Assembly: GCA_016185145.1 (NCBI GenBank)
Contig: JACPOB010000005.1
Location: forward strand, 55,742-119,741
Length of the DNA: 64,000 bases
Source: Rhodospirillales bacterium
GTDB taxonomy: Bacteria > Pseudomonadota > Alphaproteobacteria > Reyranellales > Reyranellaceae
Direction of reading: 5' to 3'
Made by a program: the position numbers and the translations under genes. Positions 34,223 through 45,956 of this stretch are shown piece after piece. Within the stretch, counting starts at the first letter, position 1. Each line of letters opens with the position of its first letter. The notes beneath the pieces were generated by a model. The model had not been told where the DNA came from and did not search any database. It saw nothing but the letters and a program-made list of their open reading frames with translations.

Positions 34223-34247
34223 GCAACGGGGCGTCAGCGCCCGCGTT
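34223..34247 (+). promoter_or_regulatory. EcfG-like promoter candidate (one mismatch)
   Basis: GCAAC (34223-34227), a 16-base spacer and CGTT (34244-34247), one mismatch to GGAAC. It faces the CheB gene (start 34363); the leader would be about 110 bases and contain the palindrome at 34267. Confidence 0.4.
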
Positions 34248-34266
34248 CTCTCAAAACGGCGAAGCG

Positions 34267-34284
34267 GGGTACGGTACCGTACCC
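34267..34284. promoter_or_regulatory. 18-base perfect palindrome in the CheB leader
   Basis: GGGTACGGTACCGTACCC is a perfect palindrome without loop, about 80 bases upstream of the CheB gene and 20 bases after a promoter-like -10 element. It could be an operator for a dimeric regulator or a small hairpin in the leader. Confidence 0.35.
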
Positions 34285-34362
34285 GCCGCCACACATCCTC
34301 AGTTCGCAACGCTCCGGACTGCCCTGGCGTTGGCCTCGATCGGAGGGCGGAGGGCCCGGATT

Positions 34363-35398
34363 ATGGCAACGGCGACATCCGCCACCCGCGATATCCTCGT
34401 CATCGGCGGCTCCAGCGGCGGACTGGACGCACTGCGAACTCTGGTGCGCGGCCTCGAACCGGGCCTGCCGGCCAGCGTGTTCGTCGTACTGCATCTCGGG
34501 AGCAGCAGCCAGCTCGCGCAGATTTTGGACAAGAGCGGTCCCCTGCCGGCAATGCCGGCGACATCCGGCGAACATTTCGAGCATGGCAGGATCTATGTCG
34601 CCGTGCCGGGCTTCCATCTCCTGCTGCATGACAGCCATATCCTGCTGCGGCGCGGACCACGAGAGAACCTGTCGCGTCCCGCGATCGACGTGCTTTTTCG
34701 TTCGGCTGCAGCGTCCTTTGGCAGCCGGGTGGTTGGCGTCGTGCTGTCGGGGGCGCTGAGCGACGGCACGGCCGGGCTCAGGGCGATCAAGCGATGTGGC
34801 GGCCTGGCCGTGGTCCAGGATCCGGTGGACGCACTGGTTTCAGGCATGCCGCGCAGCGCGCTCCGCCATGTCGAGGCGGACCATGTATGCCGCATCAAGG
34901 ACATGCCACGACTGCTGACGAGGCTGGTCCGGGAGCCGGCCGGCCCGACGCCCGACATCCCGCTGGACGTCCGGATCGAGGCGGCGATCGCCGCCCAGGA
35001 GCTTCTGGACATGCGTGCCGACGACATGCTGGGGACCCCCTCCCGCTTCACCTGCCCCGAGTGTCACGGGGCCTTGTGGGAAATCGACGACGGAAGCATG
35101 CTCCGCTTCCGATGCCATGTCGGGCATGCCTTTTCGGCCGACACGGTCCTGGTGTCGCAAGACGAGGAGATCGACCGGCTGTTGGGCACCCTGCTGCGCT
35201 CTCATCAGGAACGCGCGGCCTTGACGAATCGCATGGCGAAGCACGAACGGGCCAACGAACATCATGCGCTGGCCGACCACCTCGAGAGCCGGGCGCGCGA
35301 CTACGAGCACGACGTCAAGATCATGAGGAAGCTGCTACGTAGCGGCGAGGCGGGGTCGGGGGCGACTTCGCAACGGGGAGAGGAGAGCATCTCGGCGC

Positions 35399-35418
<20 letters not shown>
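34363..35418 (+). CDS. Stand-alone CheB methylesterase-type protein with zinc-ribbon-like tail
   Basis: This 351-residue protein has the CheB catalytic domain without a receiver: Ser in IGGSSGG (about 17), His in VVLHLGSSS (about 44) and Asp in LSGALSDGT. After about residue 228 it has a metal-ribbon-like segment CPECHGALWE...FRCHVGHAF and a helical end. Receiver-free CheB proteins occur in stress-signalling clusters rather than chemotaxis operons. There are no cheA, cheW, cheY or receptor genes near. It overlaps the next gene by 20 bases. The target, if it is an esterase or amidase, is unknown. Confidence 0.87.
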
Positions 35419-38992
<3,574 letters not shown>

Positions 38993-39005
38993 CCGAAAGC
39001 CGGCG

Positions 39006-39368
39006 ATGGACAAAGCCTTCGATGGAACGCGAATCCTGGTCGTCGAGGACAACTTCCTCGCCGCCGAGGTCGTCCGCGACATGCTGGAGAGCAGCGGCTG
39101 CACGGTGATCGGCCCGGTCGGCCGGCTCGACGAGGGCCTGCGGCTGGCCGAGCAGGAAGAACTCGACGGCGCCGTCCTCGATGTCAATCTGAACGGCGAT
39201 TGGTGCTTCCCGATCGCCCGGGCGCTCAGTCAGCGCGGCGTGCCGTTCATCTTCCTGACGGGCTACGACGATGCCGCCATCATCCCGCCCGAACTGCGCC
39301 CGGTGCGCCGCCTCGGCAAGCCGATTCTCGGACAACAGCTCATAGACATCCTGACAGAGGTCATTTGA
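39006..39368 (+). CDS. Single-domain response regulator
   Basis: This 120-residue receiver has the acidic pair VVEDN (13-17), phosphoacceptor D59 (GAVLDVNL), Thr in FLTGY and Lys in LGKPI. No output domain. It starts 14 bases after the HWE kinase gene, so it is the likely direct phosphate acceptor of that kinase. Its sequence is close in layout to the receiver part of the regulator at 39668 (VLDIDLAG) and to the regulator at 27995. Confidence 0.9.
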   Translation: MDKAFDGTRILVVEDNFLAAEVVRDMLESSGCTVIGPVGRLDEGLRLAEQEELDGAVLDVNLNGDWCFPIARALSQRGVPFIFLTGYDDAAIIPPELRPVRRLGKPILGQQLIDILTEVI

Positions 39369-39667
39369 GTTTGCTCACCGGCGGCAGACCCGTGCGAGGC
39401 AATAACGCGAAAGCATCCGGTGGCTGCGGCGGATGGGAGAGCGACAGCGCCACACGCTTCGGCCGGCCAGGACGATTATTGGTGCGCAGGCTGGCGCCCA
39501 GTGCACGCAGCAGCGACAGTTCCCGCAGCACGACGGGCCGCGCATGGTGATGATTGGATTGCATGCCGTGCTAATGCCGTGATTAGGACACTAGTTGCGG
39601 CTGTGGATTGATTTGTACGCTCATATTCCTCTCCCTCTAGCGGGAGGAGAGGAATAAGTGTCTGCGT
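39369..39667. other. Gene-free stretch between convergent regulators
   Basis: These 299 bases lie between the convergent response regulator and receiver-CRP genes. A short minus-strand open frame (39361-39564) looks like a chance frame. The only structure seen is the hairpin at 39625-39655. Confidence 0.5.
39625..39655. terminator. Hairpin downstream of the receiver-CRP gene
   Basis: A 10-base stem (ATTCCTCTCC and GGAGAGGAAT) with an 11-base loop lies 13 bases beyond the stop of the minus-strand gene at 39668. There is no T-run, so it is a stem of REP-like type rather than a full intrinsic terminator. Confidence 0.45.
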
Positions 39668-40717
39668 TCAGCGCCGCGCCAGCTCGGCCAGTCCCGCCGG
39701 ATCGAGCACCACGACGGCGCGCCGCGTCGAGCGGATCAGGTGCCTGCCCTCCAGCACCTGCAGGCTGGTCGTCACACTCGGCCTCCGTACCCCGAGGATT
39801 TCCGCCAGCGCGTCGTGCGTCAGCTCGAGTCGCCGGCTGCCCAGGCGACAGCTTGCCTGCAACAGCCAGCGCGCCAGCCGCTCGACGATGGTGGCGCGGC
39901 CGCTGTAGGAGACCGTTTCAGCGAGATGACGCAGCGCCGCGCCGACCTGACCGAGCAGATTGTGGCGCAGGCCGGCGTCGCTCTCCGTGAGCCGGCGCAG
40001 CGTGCTCGCCGCGATGCGCCAGGCGCTGCCGCTTGCCTGTACCGCCGTGTGGCCGGGCGAGATGCTGTCGCCAAGCAGGATGCCGGGCGCCGTCATGCCG
40101 TCGCGGCCTACACTGGCGAGCTCGATGCGTGTCGCCGCCGTGGTGCCGACAAACATCGAGACCAGACCCTCGACCGGGAAGTGGACGTAGCTGATCGGTC
40201 GATCGGGAAGATCCAGAACCTCGCCCTGCTGCAGCGGGACACGCTCGAGCGACGCCACCAACGCGGACTTCGCCGCAGCCGGCAGCGAATCCAAGATGGC
40301 GTTGGCGAAGACCGGGTCTGCCGACGCCGGTCTGAGGTCGGGCGGCACGCCGACCAGGGTCTGCAGGGCCGACCTCAGGTCGGCGGCCACGAGAGGCTTG
40401 GGAAGATGCAGCGTCTTGCTGAACTCGGCCGGTACGACCGTGTTGGCGCTATAGGCGCTCAGGAACAGGAACGGCACGCCCTTGTCCATGAGCGCCCGAC
40501 ACATCGGGAAGCTCGGCGTGCCGGCAAGGTCGATATCGAGCACCGCGCCGTCGACCGCATCCTTGGCGATCAGGGCGAGGCCCGTCTCGACCGACGGCGC
40601 TGCACCGGCCACGACATAGCCGCAACCGCTGACGACTTCCCTCACCTCGTCCGCAACGAGGTAGCTGTCCTCGGCGATAAGGATACGTGGACGCCCAATG
40701 TCGATCGCGTCTGGCAT
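39668..40717 (-). CDS. Receiver-CRP/FNR fusion transcription regulator
   Basis: This 349-residue protein joins an N-terminal receiver (acidic pair E16-D17, D61 in VLDIDLAG, Lys107 in LPKPL) to a CRP-type cyclic-nucleotide-binding-like beta barrel (about 130-255; YVHFPVEGLVSMFVGT) and a C-terminal helix-turn-helix (about 300-330; LTHDALAEILGVRRPSVTTSL). DNA binding may therefore be controlled by phosphorylation, probably by the HWE kinase at 35399. Whether the barrel binds a nucleotide is unknown; the usual phosphate cassette is not clear. It is convergent with the kinase operon and divergent from a structured transcript at 40801. Confidence 0.9.
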   Translation of the reverse strand: MPDAIDIGRPRILIAEDSYLVADEVREVVSGCGYVVAGAAPSVETGLALIAKDAVDGAVLDIDLAGTPSFPMCRALMDKGVPFLFLSAYSANTVVPAEFSKTLHLPKPLVAADLRSALQTLVGVPPDLRPASADPVFANAILDSLPAAAKSALVASLERVPLQQGEVLDLPDRPISYVHFPVEGLVSMFVGTTAATRIELASVGRDGMTAPGILLGDSISPGHTAVQASGSAWRIAASTLRRLTESDAGLRHNLLGQVGAALRHLAETVSYSGRATIVERLARWLLQASCRLGSRRLELTHDALAEILGVRRPSVTTSLQVLEGRHLIRSTRRAVVVLDPAGLAELARR

Positions 40718-40754
40718 TCAGCTTCGCCCCACACCCTGCTGTCCCAGCCGATGT

Positions 40755-40779
40755 AACGTCGACCCAGCCGTCAGGTTGC
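40755..40779 (-). promoter_or_regulatory. EcfG-like promoter candidate (one mismatch)
   Basis: On the minus strand GCAAC (40779-40775), a 16-base spacer and CGTT (40758-40755). It faces the receiver-CRP gene, whose start is 38 bases downstream of the -10 element. Confidence 0.45.
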
Positions 40780-40800
40780 GGACCGACGGGGCGTACTCTT

Positions 40801-40933
40801 GCGTACCGCAACCGTGCTCGCAATGGGGACATTTCTCCATTGCGTCCCGACGAGCTTGCATGCGCAGGCTCTCTTCCCCCATCGTCGGGTCGTGTGGCGG
40901 GCCCACCTGATCCCCATCAGGTGGGCCTTTTTT
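40801..40933 (+). ncRNA. Putative small RNA with intrinsic terminator
   Basis: A plus-strand terminator with 11-base stem ends a region without any plus-strand gene. Upstream are a 10-base hairpin at 40819-40844 (CGCAATGGGG with CTCCATTGCG, one G-U pair), a second stem with outer arms CCCGACGA (846-853) and TCGTCGGG (882-889) that can also fold as GAGCTTGC-ATGC-GCAGGCTC, and an unpaired C-rich strip TCTTCCCCCA before the last arm. C-rich loops of this kind pair with Shine-Dalgarno sequences in alphaproteobacterial small RNAs. The 5' end is not visible, and no convincing promoter was found. The structure, not the identity, is supported. Confidence 0.45.
40901..40933 (+). terminator. Strong intrinsic terminator (plus strand)
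   Basis: An 11-base stem (GCCCACCTGAT at 40901-40911, ATCAGGTGGGC at 40916-40926), a CCCC loop and a run of T from 40928. The minus strand lacks a T-run after the stem, so it serves the plus strand only. Confidence 0.85.
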
Positions 40934-40938
40934 GCGCG

Positions 40939-41880
40939 CTATTCCAGGACGATCCGCGGAAAGTACATCGAGACGACCCAGTTCGGCACGTCGACGATGG
41001 AACTGATGCGCAAGTCCGCGCAGACGCTGCACAGCATGTAAGCGTCGATCGGCGAATAGCCGAAACGGCGACTCAGCAGGTCGATCATCTCGCTGACCGC
41101 CATGCGGGCGCCTTCCATCAGGTCGGGACCGATGCCGGTGGTGACCTCATAGCCTTTCTTGTCGAAATGGCCGGTGACCGGGCCGGGCGTGACATAGCGC
41201 GGCATCCTGAGATTGGCGCCCTTCACCAGGTCGAACTTCAGCGCGACGTCGATCGGGCTTTCGATTGCCGTGCCGCAGACCTCGCCGTCGCCTTGTGCGG
41301 CGTGGGTGTCGCCCACCGAGAACAGGGCGCCCGCAACCTCGACCGGCAGCCAGAGCTCGGTACCCTCGGCGATGTCGCGGACGTCCATGTTGCCGCCGAC
41401 ATTACGCGGCGGGATGATGCTGTGCAGCCCGGACGCCGCCGGCGCCACGCCGATCGTGCCGGTGAAGGGCTTTAGCGGCACCCGACCGCCCGGCCCGTAC
41501 ATCGCGGGCGTGAGGCTCGCGTCATAGTGCCAGTGATGCAGCCTGGCGTCGGGGAACTGGTCGGCCAGCAGGCCGAAGCCGGGGATGTTGCCGGTCCACC
41601 CCCAGCCCGACGGCTTGAATGACAGCAAGGTCACCTTGAGCGCATCGCCGGGCTGGGCGCCATCGATGAAGACCGGGCCGGTAACCGGATTGACACGGCC
41701 GAGATCGAGCTTCGCCAGATCGGCCGCGGTCGAGGTCTTGGAGAGCTGGCCCGACGAGGCGTCCAGCGTCTCGAACTCGACGGTCTCCCCGGGCTTGATG
41801 GTGACGCGCGGCTTGAAGGAATTGTCCCAGCCGTGATGGATGCAATCCCGGTGGATCGTGTGCTTGCCGTGTCCGCTCAT
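40939..41880 (-). CDS. Acetamidase/formamidase family protein
   Basis: This 313-residue protein belongs to the FmdA/AmdA family that hydrolyses short amides to ammonia and the acid. Marks are GWDNSFKPRVTIKPGETVEFET, the metal-side ALFSVGDTHAAQGDGEVCGTAIE and the end FGYSPIDAYMLCSVCADLRISSIVD. All are intact. It is the last gene of a four-gene operon (TctC, CMD, SDR, this gene), 11 bases after the SDR gene, so the real substrate may be an amide formed in that pathway rather than acetamide itself. Confidence 0.9.
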   Translation of the reverse strand: MSGHGKHTIHRDCIHHGWDNSFKPRVTIKPGETVEFETLDASSGQLSKTSTAADLAKLDLGRVNPVTGPVFIDGAQPGDALKVTLLSFKPSGWGWTGNIPGFGLLADQFPDARLHHWHYDASLTPAMYGPGGRVPLKPFTGTIGVAPAASGLHSIIPPRNVGGNMDVRDIAEGTELWLPVEVAGALFSVGDTHAAQGDGEVCGTAIESPIDVALKFDLVKGANLRMPRYVTPGPVTGHFDKKGYEVTTGIGPDLMEGARMAVSEMIDLLSRRFGYSPIDAYMLCSVCADLRISSIVDVPNWVVSMYFPRIVLE

Positions 41881-41891
41881 GAGCCGGCCTC

Positions 41892-42647
41892 CTACACAGC
41901 GACCGTGAGCGCGCCGTCGATCACCAGGTTGGTCCCGGAGATCCGGCTGGCCATCGGGCTCGAGATGAAGACGACGCCGTTCGCCACCTCCTCGGCCGTG
42001 CCGAACTTGCCCGTCGGGTTGACCTTGAGCGTCGAGGCGAACAGGTCGGGCATGTTCTTCTCGATGTTCTGCCAGATGCCGCCGTCGAAATAGGTGTTGC
42101 CGGGCGACACGCAGTTGACGCGGATGCCCTTGCCGACGAGCTGCCGGCTCAGGCCCTTGGCGTAGTGGATCAGCGCCGCCTTGATGGCGCCGTAGGAACC
42201 GGCGGCAAAATCGACCTCGAAGCCGGAGACGCTGGAGATCAGCACGATCGAGCCCGAGCTCGACTTCTCGAGGAACGGCACGGCCGCCTGCACGGCGTTG
42301 ACGGTATGCATCATGTCGACCGAAAAGGACTTCTGCCAGCTCTCGGCTGAATCGCCGACCGCGAGCGCGCTCACGTTGCAGACCAGCGCGTCGAGGCCGC
42401 CCAGGGCTTCCGCGCTGGCGGCGACCCAGGCCGCCAGCGCCGGCCCGTCGGCGACATCGAGGGCCTGGCCGAACGCCTTCACGCCCTCGCCCTTCAGCGA
42501 CGCCACGGTCGCATCGACCTCGGCGGCGTTGCGGGCGCAGATCGACACGCCGGCGCCCTCGGCGGCGAAGCCCGCGGCGATGGCGCGGCCGATGCCCTTG
42601 CTGCCGCCCGTGACGGCGACCTTCTTGCCTTTCAATCCGAGATCCAT
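41892..42647 (-). CDS. SDR family oxidoreductase
   Basis: This 251-residue short-chain dehydrogenase/reductase has the NAD(P) motif TGGSKGIG (13-20), CARNAAEVD in the second strand, the catalytic Ser strand IVLISSVSG, the YGAIK active site (YxxxK) and the C-terminal TNLVIDGALTVAV. The ATG at 42647 has AAGGAGACGG upstream. It lies 26 bases after the CMD gene and 11 before the amidase gene in one operon. The substrate is probably an alcohol or ketone of that pathway. Confidence 0.92.
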   Translation of the reverse strand: MDLGLKGKKVAVTGGSKGIGRAIAAGFAAEGAGVSICARNAAEVDATVASLKGEGVKAFGQALDVADGPALAAWVAASAEALGGLDALVCNVSALAVGDSAESWQKSFSVDMMHTVNAVQAAVPFLEKSSSGSIVLISSVSGFEVDFAAGSYGAIKAALIHYAKGLSRQLVGKGIRVNCVSPGNTYFDGGIWQNIEKNMPDLFASTLKVNPTGKFGTAEEVANGVVFISSPMASRISGTNLVIDGALTVAV

Positions 42648-42673
42648 GATCCGTCTCCTTCGTCGCCCACTAC

Positions 42674-43429
42674 TCATGTCCCTCTCAGCGCCTCGCCGAG
42701 CCCGCCCAGGGCGTTCAGCGCGGGAGCAAAGCCGGTGAGCGGCGCCGTCTGGATCACCGCCTCGATCACCTCGGTGCGGCTCAGGCCCATGTTGAGCGCC
42801 GATTGGCCGAACTTCTTCACCTGGCCGTCGAGCTTGAGCGCCGTGAAGGCGGCGACGGCGACCAGCGCGCGTCGGCGCAAATCGAGGCCCGGCCGGAACC
42901 AGATCTCGCCATAGCCGTACTGGATTGCCAATGGATAAAGCGCGCCGGTGACGGGGTTGTCGGGCGCCGCATAGCCCTCGGTCGCGCGATCGCCGTGCAA
43001 TTGCCGCATCAGCTGGCGGCCGCGCTCGCCCAGCTCCTCCAGGGCATCCTCGCGCGCCGTTTCCTCCGGCATCGCGACGCCGCGCTCGGCGAACACGGCG
43101 GCGGCCTGCTCGACCGCCTCCTCCGAGGCGGCGAAGCCGGCATAGATGCCGATCTGGATCAGGATCTCGAGGATCGCGCGCGGCGGCAGGCCGAGCCCGA
43201 GGGCGGCCGCGACATGGCGGCGAAGCTTCTTCAGGCGTTGCGCGGCGCCCAGCGCGGCCAAGGCACAGACCATGCGATCGTCGATCGCGAGACCGGGCCG
43301 GCTCCAGATCGCACCATAGACCGCCTCGGTGTTGAGGGTGCGCATGAAAGCCGGGGCGCCGTCGTCGTCGCCGAACAGGCGGCGGCGCATGGCCTCGCCC
43401 TCATCTCGCAAGGATGTGCGCGTGGTCAT
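42674..43429 (-). CDS. Carboxymuconolactone decarboxylase (CMD) family protein, two-domain
   Basis: This 251-residue all-helical protein appears to have two CMD-like halves (around LKKLRRHVAAALGLGLPPRAILEILIQIGIYAG and LDGQVKKFGQSALNMGLSRTEVIEAVIQTAPLTG). The peroxidase CxxC of the AhpD branch is absent, so it is more like the gamma-carboxymuconolactone decarboxylase or hydrolase branch. The gene starts 3 bases before the end of the TctC gene region and its product probably acts in the same pathway. The call is at family level. Confidence 0.87.
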   Translation of the reverse strand: MTTRTSLRDEGEAMRRRLFGDDDGAPAFMRTLNTEAVYGAIWSRPGLAIDDRMVCALAALGAAQRLKKLRRHVAAALGLGLPPRAILEILIQIGIYAGFAASEEAVEQAAAVFAERGVAMPEETAREDALEELGERGRQLMRQLHGDRATEGYAAPDNPVTGALYPLAIQYGYGEIWFRPGLDLRRRALVAVAAFTALKLDGQVKKFGQSALNMGLSRTEVIEAVIQTAPLTGFAPALNALGGLGEALRGT

Positions 43430-43432
43430 GGG

Positions 43433-44401
43433 CTACTCCGCCTGGATGCCGGCCTTCTCGATGATCGGCCGCCACAGGTCGATCTGCGAGGCAAGCTTGG
43501 CGCGCAGCGCCTCGGGCGTCGCCTTGTCGGCCGGGAAAAGCTCGGTCTCGATCTTCTCGAGCTGCTGGGCGACACCCTTGTCGACGACGATGTCGCGCAG
43601 TGCCTTGCTCAGCGCCTCGAGCGCGGGCTTGGGTGTGCCGAGCGGCGCGTAGAGGCCGAACCAGGTGCTGATGTCGAGGCTCGGCATGCCGACCTCCGCC
43701 GCTGTCGGCACATCGGGCAGGGAGGCCATGCGTTTGGGCGCCGTCAGCACGAAGGCCTTGAGCTCGCCCGAGTGAACGGCGCCGGATGTCGTGGTCGGCA
43801 GATCGCAGATCACGTCGACCTGGCCGCTGCGAATGTCGAGGATCGCCGGAGCCGCTCCCTTGTACTGCACCATGGTGAGCGGCGTACCGATCGCCTCCTG
43901 GAACAGCATGGCGCAGAGATGCGTGGCGCTGCCCATGCCCGACGAGGCAAAGGTGAGCTTCTCCCTGTTGGCCTTGGCGTAGGCGACCAGCTCCGCGAAG
44001 GTGCTCGGCGCAAAGTCCTTGCGCGCCAGCATGACCATCGGCGCCTCGGCGAACAGGCCGATGAACTCGAACGACGCCAGCGGATCAAAGTTGAGCTTCT
44101 TGTAGAGCGACGGGATGGTGCTGAGGCCGACATGGTTCAGGAGCAGGGTGTAACCGTCGGGCTTGGCCTTCGAGGCCTGGATCGAGCCGACGGCGCCGCC
44201 CGCGCCCGGCACGTTCTGGACCAGCACCGGCTGGCCGAGCCGCGCCTTCAGCGCCTCGGCGAGCGTTCGCGCCAGGAAGTCGCTGGCGCCGCCCGGGGCG
44301 TAGGGCGAGACGATGGTGATCGGCCGGCTGGGATAGACTTCCTGGGCTGCAGCCGGCAGCGCAAGCAGGACAGCGAAAACGAAAGCCGCGATGCGACGCA
44401 C
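43433..44401 (-). CDS. Tripartite tricarboxylate transporter family binding protein (Bug/TctC)
   Basis: This 322-residue periplasmic binding protein has a leader VRRIAAFVFAVLLALPAAAQ and Bug marks YPSRPITIVSPYAPGGASD, NVPGAGGAVG and LPDVPTAAEVGMP. The start is the GTG at 44401, with GGAGGAAATC directly before it; upstream in-frame codons have no such site. It leads the operon that continues with CMD, SDR and acetamidase genes, so its ligand is likely the compound those enzymes use. No TctA/B genes are adjacent. It is divergent from the TauD-CoxG-TPP operon. Confidence 0.9.
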   Translation of the reverse strand: MRRIAAFVFAVLLALPAAAQEVYPSRPITIVSPYAPGGASDFLARTLAEALKARLGQPVLVQNVPGAGGAVGSIQASKAKPDGYTLLLNHVGLSTIPSLYKKLNFDPLASFEFIGLFAEAPMVMLARKDFAPSTFAELVAYAKANREKLTFASSGMGSATHLCAMLFQEAIGTPLTMVQYKGAAPAILDIRSGQVDVICDLPTTTSGAVHSGELKAFVLTAPKRMASLPDVPTAAEVGMPSLDISTWFGLYAPLGTPKPALEALSKALRDIVVDKGVAQQLEKIETELFPADKATPEALRAKLASQIDLWRPIIEKAGIQAE

Positions 44402-44484
44402 GATTTCCTCCGCTTCTGTTTGTCCGGGATGCTGGGCGATCCGGTGAGGCTTTACCAGCATCATGGTGGGCGTACACTTGCGCC

Positions 44485-45333
44485 ATGCAGATCGAACGGC
44501 CTCATCCCAAGATCGGCGCCCTGGTCAGCGGCGTCGACGTCCGCACGTTGAGCGACGCCGACTGGCAGACGCTCTATCGCACCTGGCTCGACAGCATCGT
44601 GATGATCGTGCGCGGCCAGACGCTCACCAAGGAAGAATTTTTAGCCTATTCCCGCCGCTTCGGCCGGCTGAAACCCCATCGCGTGAGGAAGACGCGCGAC
44701 CCGGAGCATCCCGAGCTCACCGTCATGGGCATCGGCACGCGCAAGGCCGACGGCCAGGTCAACCAGGCGATCTACAATCGCGGCGGCCACTGGCACACCG
44801 ACTCGCCGTGGGACACGGAAGTCTGCAAGGGCACGCAACTCTATGGCGTCGCCATTCCCTCGACCGGTGGCGACACGGCCTTCGCCAGCATGTACGAGGC
44901 TTACGGTTCGCTGCCCGATGGCCTGAAGCAGCGCATCGCCGGGCTAGAGGCGGAATACATCTACGGCGGCAAGAAGCGCGAAGGCCATGAGCTGCTGGAA
45001 CCCGAAGACAGGCAGAAGCCGCCGGCGGTCTATCCGATGGTGCGCGTGCACGAGGAAACGGGCCGCCCCTCGCTCTACGCCAATCCGCACCACATCGTGC
45101 GCATCCAGGGGATGAGCGAGGCCGACAGCGACGCGCTGGTGAAGGAGCTGACGCCTTACATGGTCGACACGCCGGCGCAGTACCAGCACAAGTGGCAGAA
45201 AGGCGACATCGTGATCTGGGACAATCGCTGCGGCCTGCACAAGGCTTGCGGCGGCTATCCGATCGACCAGCCGCGCATCCACTGGCGCACCACCATCATG
45301 CAGGACGAGGCAGAACGGCGGGTCGCCGCGTAA
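44485..45333 (+). CDS. TauD/TfdA family 2-oxoglutarate-dependent dioxygenase
   Basis: This 282-residue non-heme Fe(II) enzyme has the metal motif HWHTD (His and Asp, about residues 103-107), the distal His in LHKACGG and the 2-oxoglutarate Arg in HWRTTIM. Members hydroxylate sulfonates, aryloxy acids and amino-acid-like compounds. It leads a tight operon: the next start is two bases after its stop. It is divergent from the TctC operon, separated by only about 80 bases, so both may be controlled together. The substrate is unknown. Confidence 0.9.
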   Translation: MQIERPHPKIGALVSGVDVRTLSDADWQTLYRTWLDSIVMIVRGQTLTKEEFLAYSRRFGRLKPHRVRKTRDPEHPELTVMGIGTRKADGQVNQAIYNRGGHWHTDSPWDTEVCKGTQLYGVAIPSTGGDTAFASMYEAYGSLPDGLKQRIAGLEAEYIYGGKKREGHELLEPEDRQKPPAVYPMVRVHEETGRPSLYANPHHIVRIQGMSEADSDALVKELTPYMVDTPAQYQHKWQKGDIVIWDNRCGLHKACGGYPIDQPRIHWRTTIMQDEAERRVAA

Positions 45334-45335
45334 CC

Positions 45336-45956
45336 ATGCCGTCCCTCAGCGAGCAGACCACGATCCCGTTGCCGGCCGATGATGTCTGGCCGTTGTTGAG
45401 CGACCCGGCGCTGGTCGCCTCGTGCATTCCGGGCGCGTCCCTGTCACCCGACCAGGGCGACGGCCTTTGGCGCGGCTCGGTGCGCGTGAAGTTCGGACCG
45501 ACGGTCGCGGTGTTCCGCGGCGAGGCCACCCTCGCCTTCGATCACGCCGCACGCACCTGCACCATCGAGGGGCGCGGCATCGACGGCCGCGGCGCCTCGC
45601 GCGCGCTGGCCACGGGCAATGTCAAGGTCACGGGCAAGGAGACGACCGAGCTCGCCATCGACGGCAACTTCACCGTCTCGGGTCCGCTCGAAACCTTCGC
45701 CAATGCCGGCGGCGTGCATGTCGCACGCGCCCTGCTGGCCGAGTTCTCGACCAATCTCGCCAAGCTGGTGGCCGAGCGACGCCCGGCGGCGCCCGTTCCT
45801 GCCGCGGCCGCACCGCCCGCGGCGGCAACGCCACCGTCGCCAGCCCCACCGCCATCGCCGCCGCCCGCCGCCGAGCTGCGGGCCGGCAACCTCATGTGGC
45901 GCGCCTTCCTGTCCTGGTTGCGCAGCCTCTTCGGAAACAGGGAGACACCGAGATGA
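45336..45956 (+). CDS. CoxG-like SRPBCC protein with Pro-rich linker and C-terminal basic/hydrophobic tail
   Basis: This 206-residue protein has a CoxG (carbon monoxide dehydrogenase subunit G) type SRPBCC domain (about 1-145; LSDPALVASCIPGASL, LWRGSVRVKFGPTVAVFRGE), a Pro/Ala linker and a tail NLMWRAFLSWLRSLFGNRE that may bind the membrane. CoxG proteins help recruit CO dehydrogenase to membranes or bind small hydrophobic ligands. No molybdenum hydroxylase genes are near, so here it probably serves as ligand carrier for the neighbouring dioxygenase or TPP enzyme. The stop overlaps the next start (ATGA). Confidence 0.83.
   Translation: MPSLSEQTTIPLPADDVWPLLSDPALVASCIPGASLSPDQGDGLWRGSVRVKFGPTVAVFRGEATLAFDHAARTCTIEGRGIDGRGASRALATGNVKVTGKETTELAIDGNFTVSGPLETFANAGGVHVARALLAEFSTNLAKLVAERRPAAPVPAAAAPPAAATPPSPAPPPSPPPAAELRAGNLMWRAFLSWLRSLFGNRETPR

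Noticed and set aside
39361..39564. A 67-codon minus-strand frame in the gap after the response regulator
   Set aside because: No ribosome-binding site and low-complexity composition; overlaps the end of the regulator gene.
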